Source of the DNA: Burkholderia ubonensis
GTDB lineage: Bacteria; Pseudomonadota; Gammaproteobacteria; Burkholderiales; Burkholderiaceae
DNA: 64,000 bases
Direction of reading: 5' to 3'
NCBI RefSeq assembly: GCF_001718695.1
Contig: NZ_CP013420.1
Location: 2,108,001-2,172,000, forward strand
Below the pieces are notes generated by a model. It searched no databases, had not been told where the DNA came from, and saw only the letters and a list, made by a program, of their open reading frames with translations. The position numbers were made by a program, and so were the translations under genes. This document shows, piece after piece, positions 1-9,385 of this stretch. Numbering within the stretch: position 1 is the stretch's first letter; every line of letters starts with the position of its first letter.

Positions 1-34
1 TCGTCGTGACTTCGTTGTGCTCGGTCGTCGCCAT
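1..34 (-). CDS. petB: Cytochrome b of the bc1 complex, N-terminus only
   Basis: Only the first 11 codons are in the window, reading MATTEHNEVTT on the minus strand. The start codon shares one base with the TAA stop of petA (TAATG), so the two are translationally coupled. The identification rests on this position directly after the Rieske gene, which is where cytochrome b lies in petABC operons, and on the polar N-terminus. The rest of the protein is outside the window. Confidence 0.75.
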   Translation of the reverse strand, partial: MATTEHNEVTT

Positions 35-654
35 TACGCTTCTCCTTTCTCGTCCCTGCCGATCACGAGCGTCGTCGCCGACGTGAACATGTAGGGCGGG
101 ACGTCGAGATTCTGCGGCGCCGGCTTGTTCTTGAAGACGCGGCCGGCGAGGTCGTAGGTCGAACCGTGGCACGGGCACAGGAAGCCGCCCGGCCAGTCGT
201 CGGGCAGGTTCGGCTGCGGACCCGGCGTGAAGCGTTGGGATGGCGTGCAGCCGAGGTGCGTGCACACGGCCATCACGACGAGGATGTTCTTGTGGTCGGC
301 CCGCGAGCGATATTCGTTCGCGCAGTAAGCCGGCAACGGCATCGAATAGGGGGTCTTGCTGGTCGGATCGGCGACTTCCTTGTCGGCCTTGGTCACGTCG
401 GCGAGCATCGCGTCGGTGCGGTTCAGCACCCAGACGGGCTTGCCGCGCCACGGCACGGTGAGCATCTCGCCGGGCTTCAGCGCGCTGATATCGATTTCGA
501 CCGGCGCGCCGGCCGCTTTCGCTTTCGCCGACGGCGCCAGCGACGCCGCGAACGGGATGACGGTGGCGACGCCTCCCACTCCACTTGCTACGGATGTCGC
601 AATCAGCCAGGTACGGCGGCCGCTGTCGACGCGTTTCTCTTCCTTGTCTCGCAT
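34..654 (-). CDS. petA: Ubiquinol-cytochrome c reductase iron-sulfur (Rieske) subunit
   Basis: This is the Rieske [2Fe-2S] subunit of the cytochrome bc1 complex, which passes electrons from ubiquinol to cytochrome c1 on the periplasmic side. The two cluster-binding boxes CTHLGC and CPCHGS are intact. The N-terminus carries a twin-arginine motif (SGRRTWL) and one hydrophobic segment, so it is a probable TatABC substrate; tatABC lies 2.3 kb away. I chose the start at MRDKEEK (206 residues), the usual length for the family. In-frame ATGs at 699 and 732 would add 15 or 26 residues without a good ribosome site. petB follows at once. Confidence 0.96.
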   Translation of the reverse strand: MRDKEEKRVDSGRRTWLIATSVASGVGGVATVIPFAASLAPSAKAKAAGAPVEIDISALKPGEMLTVPWRGKPVWVLNRTDAMLADVTKADKEVADPTSKTPYSMPLPAYCANEYRSRADHKNILVVMAVCTHLGCTPSQRFTPGPQPNLPDDWPGGFLCPCHGSTYDLAGRVFKNKPAPQNLDVPPYMFTSATTLVIGRDEKGEA

Positions 655-750
655 CACACGCCCCACTTCTGAGTTGGATTTTCCGTCACGACTTTCCATT
701 CCGCCGCTAGTTTGCTCGAATGGAGTCGTCATTTACAAGGCCCGGAAATG

Positions 751-779
751 AAAATCCCTTCGAAGTGGTTGATAGTCAA
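751..779 (-). promoter_or_regulatory. Possible sigma-70 promoter for petABC
   Basis: On the minus strand TTGACT and GATTTT are 17 bp apart, upstream of petA. The -35 box is good and the -10 box is poor. It lies in the only gap before the operon. This is a sequence match only. Confidence 0.3.
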
Positions 780-820
780 GGGTTTTCCCCCACCACCCGA
801 GTGAATAATCCAACTCTCTT

Positions 821-1621
821 TTAAGCGCTTGCTACATTGCGTGCTTTCGATGCGCCGCCGCAATCCGGCCGTTCAGACCGGATTATGGATATCGATAAAC
901 AGGTGTTCGAGATCGAATCGCTCGGACAAATGGGCCCCACAAGCGCCTGGATTCCGTAGCGTTCGGTTGCATGGTGCCCCGCCGCAACGAATGCGACGCC
1001 GCTCTCCGCGGCCGCGTGCGTGACCGGCTCCGACACCTCGCCGGTGAGGAACACGTCGGCGCCGGCGTCGATCGCCGCGTCGAAATAGCTCTGCGCGGCG
1101 CCCGTGCACCACGCGATGCGGCGCAGCTGCTGCTCCGGGTCGCCGAGCACGAGCGGCGTGCGGCCGAGCGTGCGCTCGACCTTCGCGACGAAGTGCTCGA
1201 GCGTCACCGGCATCGGCAGCGTGGCCATCCAGCCGAGATCGCCGTCGCCGAAACGCGATTCACCGATCAGCCCGAGCTTCTCGCCGAGCTGCGCGTTGTT
1301 GCCGAATTCGGGGTGCGCGTCGAGCGGCAGATGGAACGCGAACAGGTTCAGGTCGTTCGCGAGCAGCAGCTTCAGGCGCCGGTATTTGCGGCCGGTGATC
1401 TGCGGCGCCTCGTTGCGCCAGAAGTAGCCGTGATGGACCAGCACCGCATCCGCCCCCCATTCGAGCGCCGCTTCGAGAAACGCCGCCGACGCGGTCACGC
1501 CGGTCGCGATCTTCTCGATCTTGCGGCGGCCCTCGACCTGCAGCCCGTTCGGGCAATAGTCCTTGAACCGCGCCGTTTCGAGGGTATTGTTCAAGTACAA
1601 TTCGAGTTCGATCCGATCCAT
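821..1621 (-). CDS. Nif3-like dinuclear metal centre protein (YbgI/YqfO family), frameshifted C-terminus
   Basis: A Nif3-family protein of the kind often annotated as GTP cyclohydrolase I type 2; its real reaction is unsettled. The start MDRIELELYLNN has the ribosome site AGAGG. The metal-binding residues typical of the family are visible in VHHGYFW, HLPLDAHP and AGHHATERYG. After Leu227 the frame changes: bases 934-944 hold two extra nucleotides relative to the frame that would end GAHLSERFDLEHLFIDIHNPV at 873. As it stands the protein ends in an unrelated tail at 821 (266 residues). Without the insertion it would be 248 residues, very close to E. coli YbgI. It could be a real mutation or a sequence error. 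Confidence 0.88.
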   Translation of the reverse strand: MDRIELELYLNNTLETARFKDYCPNGLQVEGRRKIEKIATGVTASAAFLEAALEWGADAVLVHHGYFWRNEAPQITGRKYRRLKLLLANDLNLFAFHLPLDAHPEFGNNAQLGEKLGLIGESRFGDGDLGWMATLPMPVTLEHFVAKVERTLGRTPLVLGDPEQQLRRIAWCTGAAQSYFDAAIDAGADVFLTGEVSEPVTHAAAESGVAFVAAGHHATERYGIQALVGPICPSDSISNTCLSISIIRSERPDCGGASKARNVASA

Positions 1622-1642
1622 ATAAACCTCTAGTCCATTCAG

Positions 1643-2848
1643 ATGCTTAGACGCTTCTGGCTGTTCTTCGCGCAGGCGGTCACGGTGCTGCTCGCGCTGA
1701 TGTTCATCGTCGTGACGCTCAAGCCTCAATGGCTGCAACGGCAAGGACAGCTCGGCAAGCAGCTCGCCACGCCGATCGTCGCCCTGCGCGAAGTCGCGCC
1801 CGGCATCGGCGGCGCACCTGCGACCACGTCGTACGCCGACGCCGCGCAAAAGGCGATGCCGGCAGTCGTCAACGTGTTCTCCAGCAAGGACGGCTCGCTG
1901 CCGCCCGATCCGCGCGCGAAGGATCCGCTGTTCCGCTATTTCTTCGGTGACCGCAACGCCCGCAAGCAGCAGGACGAGCCGGCGGCCAACCTCGGTTCGG
2001 GCGTTATCGTGAGCCCGGAAGGTTACATTCTAACGAACCAGCACGTCGTCGACGGCGCCGACCAGATCGAAGTCGCGCTCGCCGACGGCCGCACGGCCAC
2101 CGCGAAGGTGATCGGCATCGATCCGGAGACCGACCTCGCGGTGCTCAAGATCAACATGACCGACCTGCCGACGATCACGCTCGGCCGCTCCGACCAGTCG
2201 CGCGTCGGCGACGTCGTGCTCGCGATCGGCAACCCGTTCGGCGTCGGCCAGACGGTGACGATGGGGATCATCAGCGCGCTCGGCCGCAATCACCTCGGCA
2301 TCAACACGTTCGAGAACTTCATCCAGACCGACGCGCCGATCAACCCGGGCAACTCCGGCGGCGCGCTCGTCGACGTGAACGGCAACCTGCTCGGCATCAA
2401 CACGGCGATCTATTCGCGCTCGGGCGGCTCGCTCGGCATCGGCTTCGCGATTCCGGTGTCGACCGCGCGCACCGTGCTCGAGAGCATCATCACGACGGGC
2501 TCGGTCACGCGCGGCTGGATCGGCGTCGAGCCGCAGGACGTCACGCCGGAGATCGCCGAGTCGTTCGGCCTGCAGCAGAAATCGGGCGCGATCGTCGCGG
2601 GCGTGCTGCAGGGCGGCCCGGCCGACAAGGCGGGCATCAAGCCGGGCGACATCCTCGTGTCGGTCAACGGCGAGGAGATCACCGACACGACCAAGCTGCT
2701 GAACGTCGTCGCGCAGATCAAGCCGGGCGCGACGGCCAAGGTGCACGTCGTGCGCAAGGGCAAGGAGCTCGACGTGCACGTCATGATCGGCAAGCGCCCG
2801 CCGCCGCCGAAGCAGGCGCTCGACGAGCAGGACAGCGACACCGAATGA
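1643..2848 (+). CDS. DegS/HtrA-type periplasmic serine protease, membrane anchored
   Basis: A trypsin-like envelope quality-control protease of the HtrA/Do family. Residues 1-27 form a single uncleaved-looking membrane anchor. The protease domain carries the triad His134 (TNQHVVDG), Asp164 (PETDLAVL) and Ser238 (GNSGGAL). One PDZ domain follows, roughly residues 285-385. One PDZ plus an N-terminal anchor and 401 residues resembles DegS rather than the two-PDZ DegP/MucD, though the in vivo role (sigma-E activation or general proteolysis) cannot be read from sequence. It is divergent from the Nif3 gene with only 21 bp between the start codons, so the promoters must lie inside the opposite genes. 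Confidence 0.93.
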   Translation: MLRRFWLFFAQAVTVLLALMFIVVTLKPQWLQRQGQLGKQLATPIVALREVAPGIGGAPATTSYADAAQKAMPAVVNVFSSKDGSLPPDPRAKDPLFRYFFGDRNARKQQDEPAANLGSGVIVSPEGYILTNQHVVDGADQIEVALADGRTATAKVIGIDPETDLAVLKINMTDLPTITLGRSDQSRVGDVVLAIGNPFGVGQTVTMGIISALGRNHLGINTFENFIQTDAPINPGNSGGALVDVNGNLLGINTAIYSRSGGSLGIGFAIPVSTARTVLESIITTGSVTRGWIGVEPQDVTPEIAESFGLQQKSGAIVAGVLQGGPADKAGIKPGDILVSVNGEEITDTTKLLNVVAQIKPGATAKVHVVRKGKELDVHVMIGKRPPPPKQALDEQDSDTE

Positions 2849-2895
2849 CGCCGCCGCCAGCGCGCCGCCTTTTTTCCGGTTCTCCTGCATAAAAC

Positions 2896-2921
2896 AAATG
2901 GCAGCCGATTGGCTGCCATTT
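2896..2921. terminator. Bidirectional intrinsic terminator between the DegS-like gene and tatC
   Basis: A perfect 11-bp inverted repeat (AAATGGCAGCC, loop GATT) has A-rich DNA before it and T-rich DNA after it. It can therefore stop transcription of the convergent genes on both sides. Confidence 0.85.
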
Positions 2922-2994
2922 TTGCTGGGAGAATCGCTGCGCGTGAGGGGAGTCGCCCGACCGTGCTCCGTCACGCCGCTCGGGCACGTCAGCG

Positions 2995-3777
2995 TCAGCT
3001 CGCGGCCTCGCCGTTCTCGGGCTCGGCTTGCGCCGGCTTCGGCACGAAGAATCGCGCCGCGAGGATTCCGGCCTCGTACAGCACGACGAGCGGCAGCGCG
3101 AGCATCAGCTGCGAAAACACGTCCGGCGGCGTGACGACCGCCGCGACGACGAAAGCGCCGACGATCACGTAGGGCCGGATCTCCTTCAGCTTCTTCACGG
3201 TCAGCACGCCCATCCGGACGAGCAGCACGACCACGATCGGCACCTCGAACGTCACCCCGAACGCGATGAACATTCCGAGCACGAAGCTCAGGTAATTGTC
3301 GATATCGGTCGACATCTCCGCGCCGAGCGGCGCGTTGTAGTGCGCCATCACGCGGAAGATCGTCGGGAACACGAGGAAGTACGCGAACGCCATCCCGCAC
3401 AGGAACAGCACGTAGCTGCTGCCGACGAGCGGCACGACGAGCTTCTTCTCGTGCTGATACAGCCCCGGCGCGACGAACGCCCAGATCTGGTACAGCACGA
3501 CCGGCAGCGCGATCACGAGCGCGACGAGCATCGTCACCTTCATCGGCACGAAGAACGAGCCGGTGACATCCGTGACGATCATCCTGCCGCCCTTCGGCAG
3601 GTTCTCCATCAGCGGGCGCGCGAGCAGCCGGAAGATGTCCGGCGCCCAGTAGACGAGCCCGAGGAACACGACGATCACGGACAGCCCCGCGCGGATGATG
3701 CGATCGCGGAGCTCGACGAGATGGGAGATGAAGGTTTCTTCCGGGCCTTCGTCCGGATTCTGCTGGGGGTCGCTCAC
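2995..3777 (-). CDS. tatC: Sec-independent protein translocase TatC
   Basis: Multi-spanning inner-membrane receptor for twin-arginine signal peptides. The N-terminal cytosolic stretch ETFISHLVELRDRI is the conserved TatC signal-binding region. About six hydrophobic helices follow, with the typical periplasmic loop FVAPGLYQHEKK between the second and third. At 260 residues it has normal length. It is the last gene of the long minus-strand array, 41 bp after tatB. Confidence 0.98.
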   Translation of the reverse strand: MSDPQQNPDEGPEETFISHLVELRDRIIRAGLSVIVVFLGLVYWAPDIFRLLARPLMENLPKGGRMIVTDVTGSFFVPMKVTMLVALVIALPVVLYQIWAFVAPGLYQHEKKLVVPLVGSSYVLFLCGMAFAYFLVFPTIFRVMAHYNAPLGAEMSTDIDNYLSFVLGMFIAFGVTFEVPIVVVLLVRMGVLTVKKLKEIRPYVIVGAFVVAAVVTPPDVFSQLMLALPLVVLYEAGILAARFFVPKPAQAEPENGEAAS

Positions 3778-3818
3778 ACCGGCCCTCGGTTGGATTGACG
3801 AGCGAGCATGCGCTCGGC

Positions 3819-4352
3819 TCAGAAGAAGCGCGCCGGCCGGCGCAGGCTTGCCGGCTGGTGGCGCGCGACGCGCGCGGCGCCGGACTGCACGTGCGTGCGG
3901 CGCGTGGTGGCGCGCTTGTACCAGGCGGGCGTCGCCGCCTGCTTGACCCGCCAGTTACGGCGCTTGCGCGCCAGCGCGATCGTGCTGGCGCGCCACGACG
4001 ACGGCGCGGCGGGCGAATCGGTGCCCGACGTGCCGGCATCGACCGAGCCTTCATGAAGACCGCCGACCGCCGAATGCCACGCGGCGTTCAGGTCCTGCTC
4101 GTGCTCGCGCAGGTTGTCGTGAATCGTGGTCTCGACATTGCGCGCGGCGGTCTCGAAATCGCTTTTCATCGTCCGCAGCGCGTCGAGCTCGATCTCGCGC
4201 GAGACCTCGGCCTTCACGTCGTTGATGTAGCGCTGCGCGCGGCCGAACAGCGCGCCCGCCGTGCGTGCGACACGCGGCAGGCGCTCGGGGCCGAGCACCA
4301 CGAGCGCGACGACGCCGATCAGCGCCATCTTCGAAAGACCGAGATCCAGCAT
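3819..4352 (-). CDS. tatB: Sec-independent protein translocase TatB
   Basis: TatB pairs with TatC to receive folded twin-arginine precursors. The N-terminal helix MLDLGLSKMALIGVVALVVL, the hinge GPERLP and the following amphipathic helix are all present. The tail after about residue 100 is long and very basic (177 residues in all), as in other betaproteobacteria. The gene starts 26 bp after tatA. Confidence 0.97.
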   Translation of the reverse strand: MLDLGLSKMALIGVVALVVLGPERLPRVARTAGALFGRAQRYINDVKAEVSREIELDALRTMKSDFETAARNVETTIHDNLREHEQDLNAAWHSAVGGLHEGSVDAGTSGTDSPAAPSSWRASTIALARKRRNWRVKQAATPAWYKRATTRRTHVQSGAARVARHQPASLRRPARFF

Positions 4353-4378
4353 GGAGAATGCCCGTCAGCGTGCCGGCG

Positions 4379-4612
4379 TCATGCCTTGTTCGAATCGGAA
4401 CGCGTCGCTTCCTTCGCGTTGACGTCCACCGAGCCCGAACGCGGCAGTTGCTGCGCGTCGGCCGAAGGTGCGTCGGCGTCCTTCATGCCGTCCTTGAAAC
4501 CCTTCACGGCGCTGCCAAGATCGTTGCCGATGTTGCGCAGCTTCTTCGTGCCGAAAACCAGCGCGACGATCAGCAGCACGATCAGCCAGTGCCAAATGCT
4601 CAATCCACCCAT
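4379..4612 (-). CDS. tatA: Sec-independent protein translocase TatA
   Basis: TatA forms the export passage. The protein has the single helix [14 protein letters not shown], the [10 protein letters not shown] hinge and the amphipathic helix, then a polar tail (77 residues). The start MGGLSIWHW was chosen because AGGAGA lies just before it; an in-frame ATG farther upstream would add 22 unrelated residues. Order tatA-tatB-tatC. Confidence 0.97.
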   Translation of the reverse strand: MGGLSIWHWLIVLLIVALVFGTKKLRNIGNDLGSAVKGFKDGMKDADAPSADAQQLPRSGSVDVNAKEATRSDSNKA

Positions 4613-4702
4613 GATGAAACTCTCCTCAACCACGCCGCTTGCGGCGCAAATCGCCGGCAGTGCGCCGGCTTCGACCATCGACGCGGGAAACGCCCCGCGC
4701 CG

Positions 4703-5068
4703 TCAACCCATCCGGTGCCAGGGGCGCGGACCCGCCAGGATATGCGCGTGCAGGTGGTACACCTCCTGCCCGCCGCCGGGGCCCGTATTGATCACCGTGC
4801 GAAAACCGGTTTCGCCGCCGTGATAGGCCACGCCGAGCTGCTCGGCCAGGCGCGCGACGAGCACCAGCATTCTACCAAGCAGCGGCGCGTCCTCTTCCCC
4901 GGCCGACGACAGCGTCGGCAGGTGCTTGCGCGGAATCACGAGCACGTGCGTCTCGGCCGCCGGGCGGATGTCGCGGAACGCGACGAACTCTTCATCCTCG
5001 TGCACCTTCGTGCTCGGGATCTCGCCTGCCGCGATCTTGCAGAACAGGCAATTCGGATCGTGACTCAT
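4703..5068 (-). CDS. hinT: HIT-family nucleotide hydrolase (HinT-like)
   Basis: Purine nucleoside phosphoramidase-type protein of the histidine-triad family. The family signature is visible near the C-terminus as HLHAH, with the N-terminal CLFCKIAAGEIPS box (a likely zinc site) and VIPRKHLPTLS. It is 121 residues, normal for the family. It sits between the small membrane gene and tatA, in an order common in Burkholderiales downstream of hisE. Confidence 0.96.
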   Translation of the reverse strand: MSHDPNCLFCKIAAGEIPSTKVHEDEEFVAFRDIRPAAETHVLVIPRKHLPTLSSAGEEDAPLLGRMLVLVARLAEQLGVAYHGGETGFRTVINTGPGGGQEVYHLHAHILAGPRPWHRMG

Positions 5069-5096
5069 GTTGCTCCTGAAGGTGCGCGTCGCGGTG

Positions 5097-5486
5097 TCAG
5101 AACCACGCCTGCGGATCGAGCGCCTTGTTGTCGTTCAAATACAGCCAGCCCTTGATGATACGGTACAGCGTCCAGATCCAGACCGCTCCCAGCACCAGAA
5201 AGCCGATGCCGACGAACAGCAGCGCGAAGCCGATCACGTACGCGATCAGCGCGCGCCAGAACGTGCGGATCTGCCATTCGAAATGATCCGCGTACGGCGT
5301 CCCGGCCGTGTCGCCGCGCTTCACGTAGTTGATGATGATCGCGATGAGGCCCGTGATGCCGCCCGTCAGCCAGTGCACCGCATAGAGCCCGTACAGCACG
5401 TGAGTCAGCGTGCGCAGCCCGTTCAGGCGCTCGCTTTCCGCGCTGCCCGGAACCGGCGGCGGGAACTGGCTTGGCGTATCCGTCAT
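5097..5486 (-). CDS. Small membrane protein, DUF4870-like
   Basis: A 129-residue protein with three or four hydrophobic segments (about residues 30-50, 80-98 and 100-115) and a charged loop RGDTAGTPYADHFEWQIRTFW between them. The layout resembles DUF4870-type small membrane proteins; no enzymatic motif is visible. I chose the start MTDTPSQ because GGGGG lies before it. It is 28 bp upstream of hinT and 72 bp after hisE, so probably co-transcribed. Function unknown. Confidence 0.85.
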   Translation of the reverse strand: MTDTPSQFPPPVPGSAESERLNGLRTLTHVLYGLYAVHWLTGGITGLIAIIINYVKRGDTAGTPYADHFEWQIRTFWRALIAYVIGFALLFVGIGFLVLGAVWIWTLYRIIKGWLYLNDNKALDPQAWF

Positions 5487-5558
5487 GATGCTACCCCCGT
5501 TCGATGACAATTCTTACAGTTTGCCACGATATGGCGGCCGGCCGCGCGACGATGCGTG

Positions 5559-5924
5559 TCAGCCGCCGTTTTCCTCGCGCTCGCGACGCTTGCGCAGCGC
5601 CTTTTCCTCGATGCCGGACATCCCTTCGCGACGCTCGAGCTCGGCGATCACGTCGGCCGGGCTCAGGTCGAAATGGGACAGCATCACGAGGCAATGGAAC
5701 CACAGGTCCGCCACCTCGCCGACGAGCGCCGTCGGCGCGCCGCCCTGGCGCACGTCCTTCGCGGCGAGCACGACTTCGGTCGCCTCCTCGCCGATCTTCT
5801 TCAGCACCGCGTCGTCGCCCTTGTGGAACAGGCGCGATACGTAGGATTGGTCGGGATCGCCGCCCTTGCGGCTGTCGATCACGGCCGCGAGGCGCAGCAG
5901 CGTGTCTTCGGTCGTTTGCGTCAT
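5559..5924 (-). CDS. hisE: Phosphoribosyl-ATP pyrophosphatase
   Basis: Second step of histidine synthesis: cleaves pyrophosphate from PR-ATP. An all-helical MazG-like protein of 121 residues with the metal-binding motifs [16 protein letters not shown] and [13 protein letters not shown]. It is separate from hisI, not fused as in enterobacteria, and overlaps it by 4 nt (ATGA). Last his gene of the cluster. Confidence 0.97.
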   Translation of the reverse strand: MTQTTEDTLLRLAAVIDSRKGGDPDQSYVSRLFHKGDDAVLKKIGEEATEVVLAAKDVRQGGAPTALVGEVADLWFHCLVMLSHFDLSPADVIAELERREGMSGIEEKALRKRREREENGG

Positions 5925-6337
5925 TTGTAGATGTGTTCGGGGTCTTTCAGCACCGGTTCGACCGCGACCCAGTCGCCGCCTTCGACGGTGCCTTCGAATT
6001 TCTGGAAGAAGCACGAATGCCGGCCGGTGTGGCACGCGATGCCCGACACCTGCTCGACCTTCAGCAGCACGACGTCCTCGTCGCAATCAAGGCGCACCTC
6101 GTGCACGTGCTGCACGTGGCCCGACTCCTCGCCCTTGAACCACAGGCGCTTGCGCGAGCGCGAATAATAGACCGCGCGCCGCGTTTCGATCGTTTTCGCC
6201 AACGCCTCGCGGTTCATCCACGCGAACATCAGCACGTCATTGGTCGACGCTTCCTGCGCGATCACCGGCACGAGGCCGTTGTCGTCCCAGCGGACCTTGT
6301 CGAGCCACGCCGGCAGGGATTGCGTATCCGTGCTCAT
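5921..6337 (-). CDS. hisI: Phosphoribosyl-AMP cyclohydrolase
   Basis: Third step of histidine synthesis. Diagnostic stretches are [28 protein letters not shown], the metal-binding [12 protein letters not shown] and [14 protein letters not shown] used the ATG at 6337, which shares one base with the hisF stop (TGATG); a GTG one codon earlier is also possible. 138 residues. Confidence 0.97.
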   Translation of the reverse strand: MSTDTQSLPAWLDKVRWDDNGLVPVIAQEASTNDVLMFAWMNREALAKTIETRRAVYYSRSRKRLWFKGEESGHVQHVHEVRLDCDEDVVLLKVEQVSGIACHTGRHSCFFQKFEGTVEGGDWVAVEPVLKDPEHIYK

Positions 6338-7110
6338 CACAACCTCACCGGAATGCCCTGGCCGGCCATGAAGCGCTTCGCCTCGCCGACCGTGTGTTCA
6401 CCGTAGTGGAAGATGCTCGCCGCGAGCACCGCATCCGCGCGGCCGTCCTTGATGCCGTCCGCCAGGTGCTGCAGCGAGCCGACGCCGCCCGACGCGATCA
6501 CCGGCACCGGCACCGCGTCCGACACGCCGCGCGTAAGCGCGAGGTCGAAGCCCGACTTCGTGCCATCGCGATCCATGCTCGTCAGCAGGATCTCGCCCGC
6601 GCCGAGCTCGGCCATCCTGCGCGCCCACTCGATCGCGTCGAGCCCGGTGCCCTTGCGGCCGCCGTGCGTGAACACTTCCCAGCGCGGCGTCTCGCCGTCG
6701 GCGGACACGCGCTTCGCGTCGATCGCGACGACGATGCACTGCGAGCCGTACTTGTCGGCCGCGTCGCGCACGAACTGCGGGTTCGCGACCGCGGACGAGT
6801 TCATGCTGACCTTGTCCGCGCCCGCGTTCAGCAGGCGCCGGACGTCCTCGACGGCGCGCACGCCGCCGCCGACCGTCAGCGGGATGAAGACCTGCGACGC
6901 GACCGCCTCGATGATCGGCAGGATCAGGTCGCGCTGGTCGGACGTCGCGGTGATGTCGAGGAACGTCAGTTCGTCGGCGCCCTGCTCGTCGTAGCGGCGG
7001 GCGATCTCGACGGGGTCGCCCGCGTCGCGCAGTTCGACGAAGTTGACGCCCTTGACGACGCGCCCGGCGGTAACGTCCAGGCAGGGGATGATGCGTTTAG
7101 CTAGAGCCAT
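6337..7110 (-). CDS. hisF: Imidazole glycerol phosphate synthase, cyclase subunit
   Basis: The TIM-barrel half of IGP synthase, which uses ammonia from HisH to form IGP and AICAR. The start [13 protein letters not shown] contains the catalytic Asp of the CLDV strand. The second catalytic Asp is in [14 protein letters not shown]. 257 residues. hisH lies upstream with hisA between them. An in-frame start seven codons earlier is less likely. Confidence 0.98.
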   Translation of the reverse strand: MALAKRIIPCLDVTAGRVVKGVNFVELRDAGDPVEIARRYDEQGADELTFLDITATSDQRDLILPIIEAVASQVFIPLTVGGGVRAVEDVRRLLNAGADKVSMNSSAVANPQFVRDAADKYGSQCIVVAIDAKRVSADGETPRWEVFTHGGRKGTGLDAIEWARRMAELGAGEILLTSMDRDGTKSGFDLALTRGVSDAVPVPVIASGGVGSLQHLADGIKDGRADAVLAASIFHYGEHTVGEAKRFMAGQGIPVRL

Positions 7111-7206
7111 GATGTGCGCCAAGTGCCGCAATTAGGGGCGGCCGCGAGCGGCCTCCCGGTCAGGGCCGCCCGGCGGGCAGCCCCGGCAAGGGTGACGACG
7201 GCCGGA

Positions 7207-7962
7207 TCAGGCGTTGTCGAGCTCGCCGTTCAGTTCGTCCGCGCGCTTCTGCGCGGCCGCGAAGTCGAGATCGCCGGAGTAGATCGCACGGCCGCAGATC
7301 ACGCCTTCGACGCCATGCTCTTCCACTTCGCACAGCTTCTCGATGTCGTTGAGGTTCGACAGGCCGCCGCTCGCGATCACCGGAATGCCGACCGCCTGCG
7401 CAAGCTTCACGGTTGCCTCGATGTTGATGCCCTGCAGCATGCCGTCGCGGCCGATGTCCGTATAGACGATCGATTCGACGCCGTAGTCCTCGAACTTCTG
7501 CGCGAGGTCGATCACCTCGTGCCCCGTCAGCTTGCTCCAGCCGTCGGTCGCGACCTTGCCGTCCTTCGCGTCGAGGCCGACGATGATGTTGCCCGCGAAC
7601 GCGCTGCATGCGTCCTGCAGGAAGCCCGGGTCCTTCACGGCCGCGGTGCCGATGATCACGTAGGACAGGCCGGCGTCGAGGTACTTCTCGATCGTCTCGA
7701 GGCTGCGGATGCCGCCGCCGAGCTGCACGGGAATTTCATCGCCGACCTCTTCGAGGATCGCCTCGATCGCGTCGAGATTCTTCGGCTTGCCGGCGAACGC
7801 GCCGTTCAGGTCGACGAGATGGAGCCGCCGGGCGCCGAGGTCGACCCATTTGCGGGCCATCGCCGCGGGGTCCTCGGAGAAAATCGTGGCCTGGTCCATA
7901 TCGCCCTGTTTGAGGCGCACACACTGACCGTCTTTGAGATCGATGGCCGGAATCAGCAACAT
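7207..7962 (-). CDS. hisA: ProFAR isomerase
   Basis: Fourth step of histidine synthesis, an Amadori rearrangement on a TIM barrel related to HisF. The start [17 protein letters not shown] contains the catalytic Asp, and the second catalytic region is [15 protein letters not shown]. Phosphate-binding loops GGGIRS and ASGGLSN are visible. 251 residues, normal length. The gap of 164 bp before it is the largest inside the his genes. Confidence 0.98.
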   Translation of the reverse strand: MLLIPAIDLKDGQCVRLKQGDMDQATIFSEDPAAMARKWVDLGARRLHLVDLNGAFAGKPKNLDAIEAILEEVGDEIPVQLGGGIRSLETIEKYLDAGLSYVIIGTAAVKDPGFLQDACSAFAGNIIVGLDAKDGKVATDGWSKLTGHEVIDLAQKFEDYGVESIVYTDIGRDGMLQGINIEATVKLAQAVGIPVIASGGLSNLNDIEKLCEVEEHGVEGVICGRAIYSGDLDFAAAQKRADELNGELDNA

Positions 7963-8126
7963 AGCAATCGGTTGTCGTCTGGGAAAAGGAAAAAGGTTCG
8001 ACGCGCACCGGCCGTTTCCGGCGCCGCGTCGTCTCGCTAGTTTAGTACAACTCGTTCGGCGCTTCGGCAGGCGAGCCCCGTGCGACGGTCGTTCCGCGCC
8101 CGCCGACTGTGGTTCGCGCGCCACGT

Positions 8127-8768
8127 TTACGGTTTCCAGTGTACGAAGTTGCGATACAGACGCAACCCGACTTCCGCGCTTTTCTCCGGGTGGAATTGGG
8201 TCGCGAAGAGATTGTCCCGCGCGACCGCGGACGTAAACGGCGCACCGTAGACCGTTTCGCCGACCGTATGCGCCGGGTTGTCCGGCGTCACGTAATAGCT
8301 GTGCACGAAGTAGAAATAGGCGTCGTCCGGCACGCCGTCCCACAACGGGTGCGGCTGCGACTGGCGCACGCGGTTCCAGCCCATCTGCGGCACCTTGAAG
8401 CGCGAGCCGTCGTCCTGCAACTGGCCTTCGAGCGCGAAGCGCACGACCTTGCCGGGCAGCAGCCCGAGGCCGTTCGTGTCGCCTTCAGCGCTCCAGTCGA
8501 ACAGCATCTGCTCGCCGACGCACACGCCGAGCAGCGGCTTCGTGCGCGACGCCTCGAGCACCGCTTCCTGCAGGCCCGATTCGCCGAGGCAGCGCATGCA
8601 GTCCGGCATCGCGCCCTGGCCGGGCAGCACGACGCGGTCGGCCGCGCGAATCGCGGCCGGCGTGTCGACGATCGCCACGTCGGCAGCCGGTTCGGCTTTC
8701 ATGAGCGCCTGCGCGACGGAGCGCAGGTTGCCCATCCCATAATCCACAATCGCAATCGAAGTTTTCAT
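8127..8768 (-). CDS. hisH: Imidazole glycerol phosphate synthase, glutaminase subunit
   Basis: Class I glutamine amidotransferase that feeds ammonia to HisF. Nucleophile Cys83 lies in [10 protein letters not shown] (most homologues have GICLGMQ), and the His-Glu pair is in TQFHPEKS. 213 residues. Its ATG overlaps the marC stop by 4 nt (ATGA), which supports the start [14 protein letters not shown]. Confidence 0.98.
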   Translation of the reverse strand: MKTSIAIVDYGMGNLRSVAQALMKAEPAADVAIVDTPAAIRAADRVVLPGQGAMPDCMRCLGESGLQEAVLEASRTKPLLGVCVGEQMLFDWSAEGDTNGLGLLPGKVVRFALEGQLQDDGSRFKVPQMGWNRVRQSQPHPLWDGVPDDAYFYFVHSYYVTPDNPAHTVGETVYGAPFTSAVARDNLFATQFHPEKSAEVGLRLYRNFVHWKP

Positions 8769-9385
8769 CTCAGTGCAGGCAGTAGCGCCCTCAGTCCGTT
8801 GACGATGAATTCCACCGCCAGCGCCGACAGCATCAGTCCCATCAGCCGCGTGGCGATGTTGATGCCGGTGCGGCCGATCCAGTTCGCGATCGGCTCGGCG
8901 AGCCGCATCGCAAAGAAACACAGGCAGGCGAGGACCGCGCCGATCGCGACCAGCCCCACCCGGTCATACCAGTGACGCGAGTTCGCCGCATAGATGATCA
9001 CCGTGCTGATCGAGCCGGGGCCCGTCAGCAGCGGGATCGCGAGCGGCACCACCGCGATGTTGTCCTTCTGCTCGGCTTCGTGGCGCTCCTCCGGCGTCGA
9101 GCGGGTGTTGCCGGCCTGCGCGTTCAGCATGCTGATCGCCATCAGCAGCATGATGATCCCGCCGCCCACCTCCAGCGAGCCGACCGAAATGCCGAAGAAG
9201 TCGATGATCTGCTGGCCGAGCAGCGTCGTCACCGTGATCACGCAGAACACCGACACCGACGCGATCCTGATCGTCCGGCGCCGCTCGTCGTCCGTCTGCT
9301 GCGCGGTCAGGCTCAGGAAAAACGGCACCGCGCCGACCGGGTTGATCAGCGCGAGCAGCGAAATGAACGATTTGAGCAGATCCAT
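8765..9385 (-). CDS. MarC-family inner-membrane protein
   Basis: A 206-residue integral membrane protein with six hydrophobic segments and the MarC/UPF0056 hallmarks: [17 protein letters not shown] at the start and [14 protein letters not shown] in the middle. The function of the family is not established; the old link to multiple antibiotic resistance was withdrawn. It lies inside the his cluster between hisB and hisH and overlaps hisH by 4 nt, so it is co-translated with histidine genes without an obvious reason. Confidence 0.95.
   Translation of the reverse strand: MDLLKSFISLLALINPVGAVPFFLSLTAQQTDDERRRTIRIASVSVFCVITVTTLLGQQIIDFFGISVGSLEVGGGIIMLLMAISMLNAQAGNTRSTPEERHEAEQKDNIAVVPLAIPLLTGPGSISTVIIYAANSRHWYDRVGLVAIGAVLACLCFFAMRLAEPIANWIGRTGINIATRLMGLMLSALAVEFIVNGLRALLPALR

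Noticed and set aside
821..1621. Programmed ribosomal frameshift in the Nif3-family gene
   Set aside because: There is no slippery heptamer with a downstream structure, and the family does not use frameshifting; a plain 2-bp insertion is simpler.
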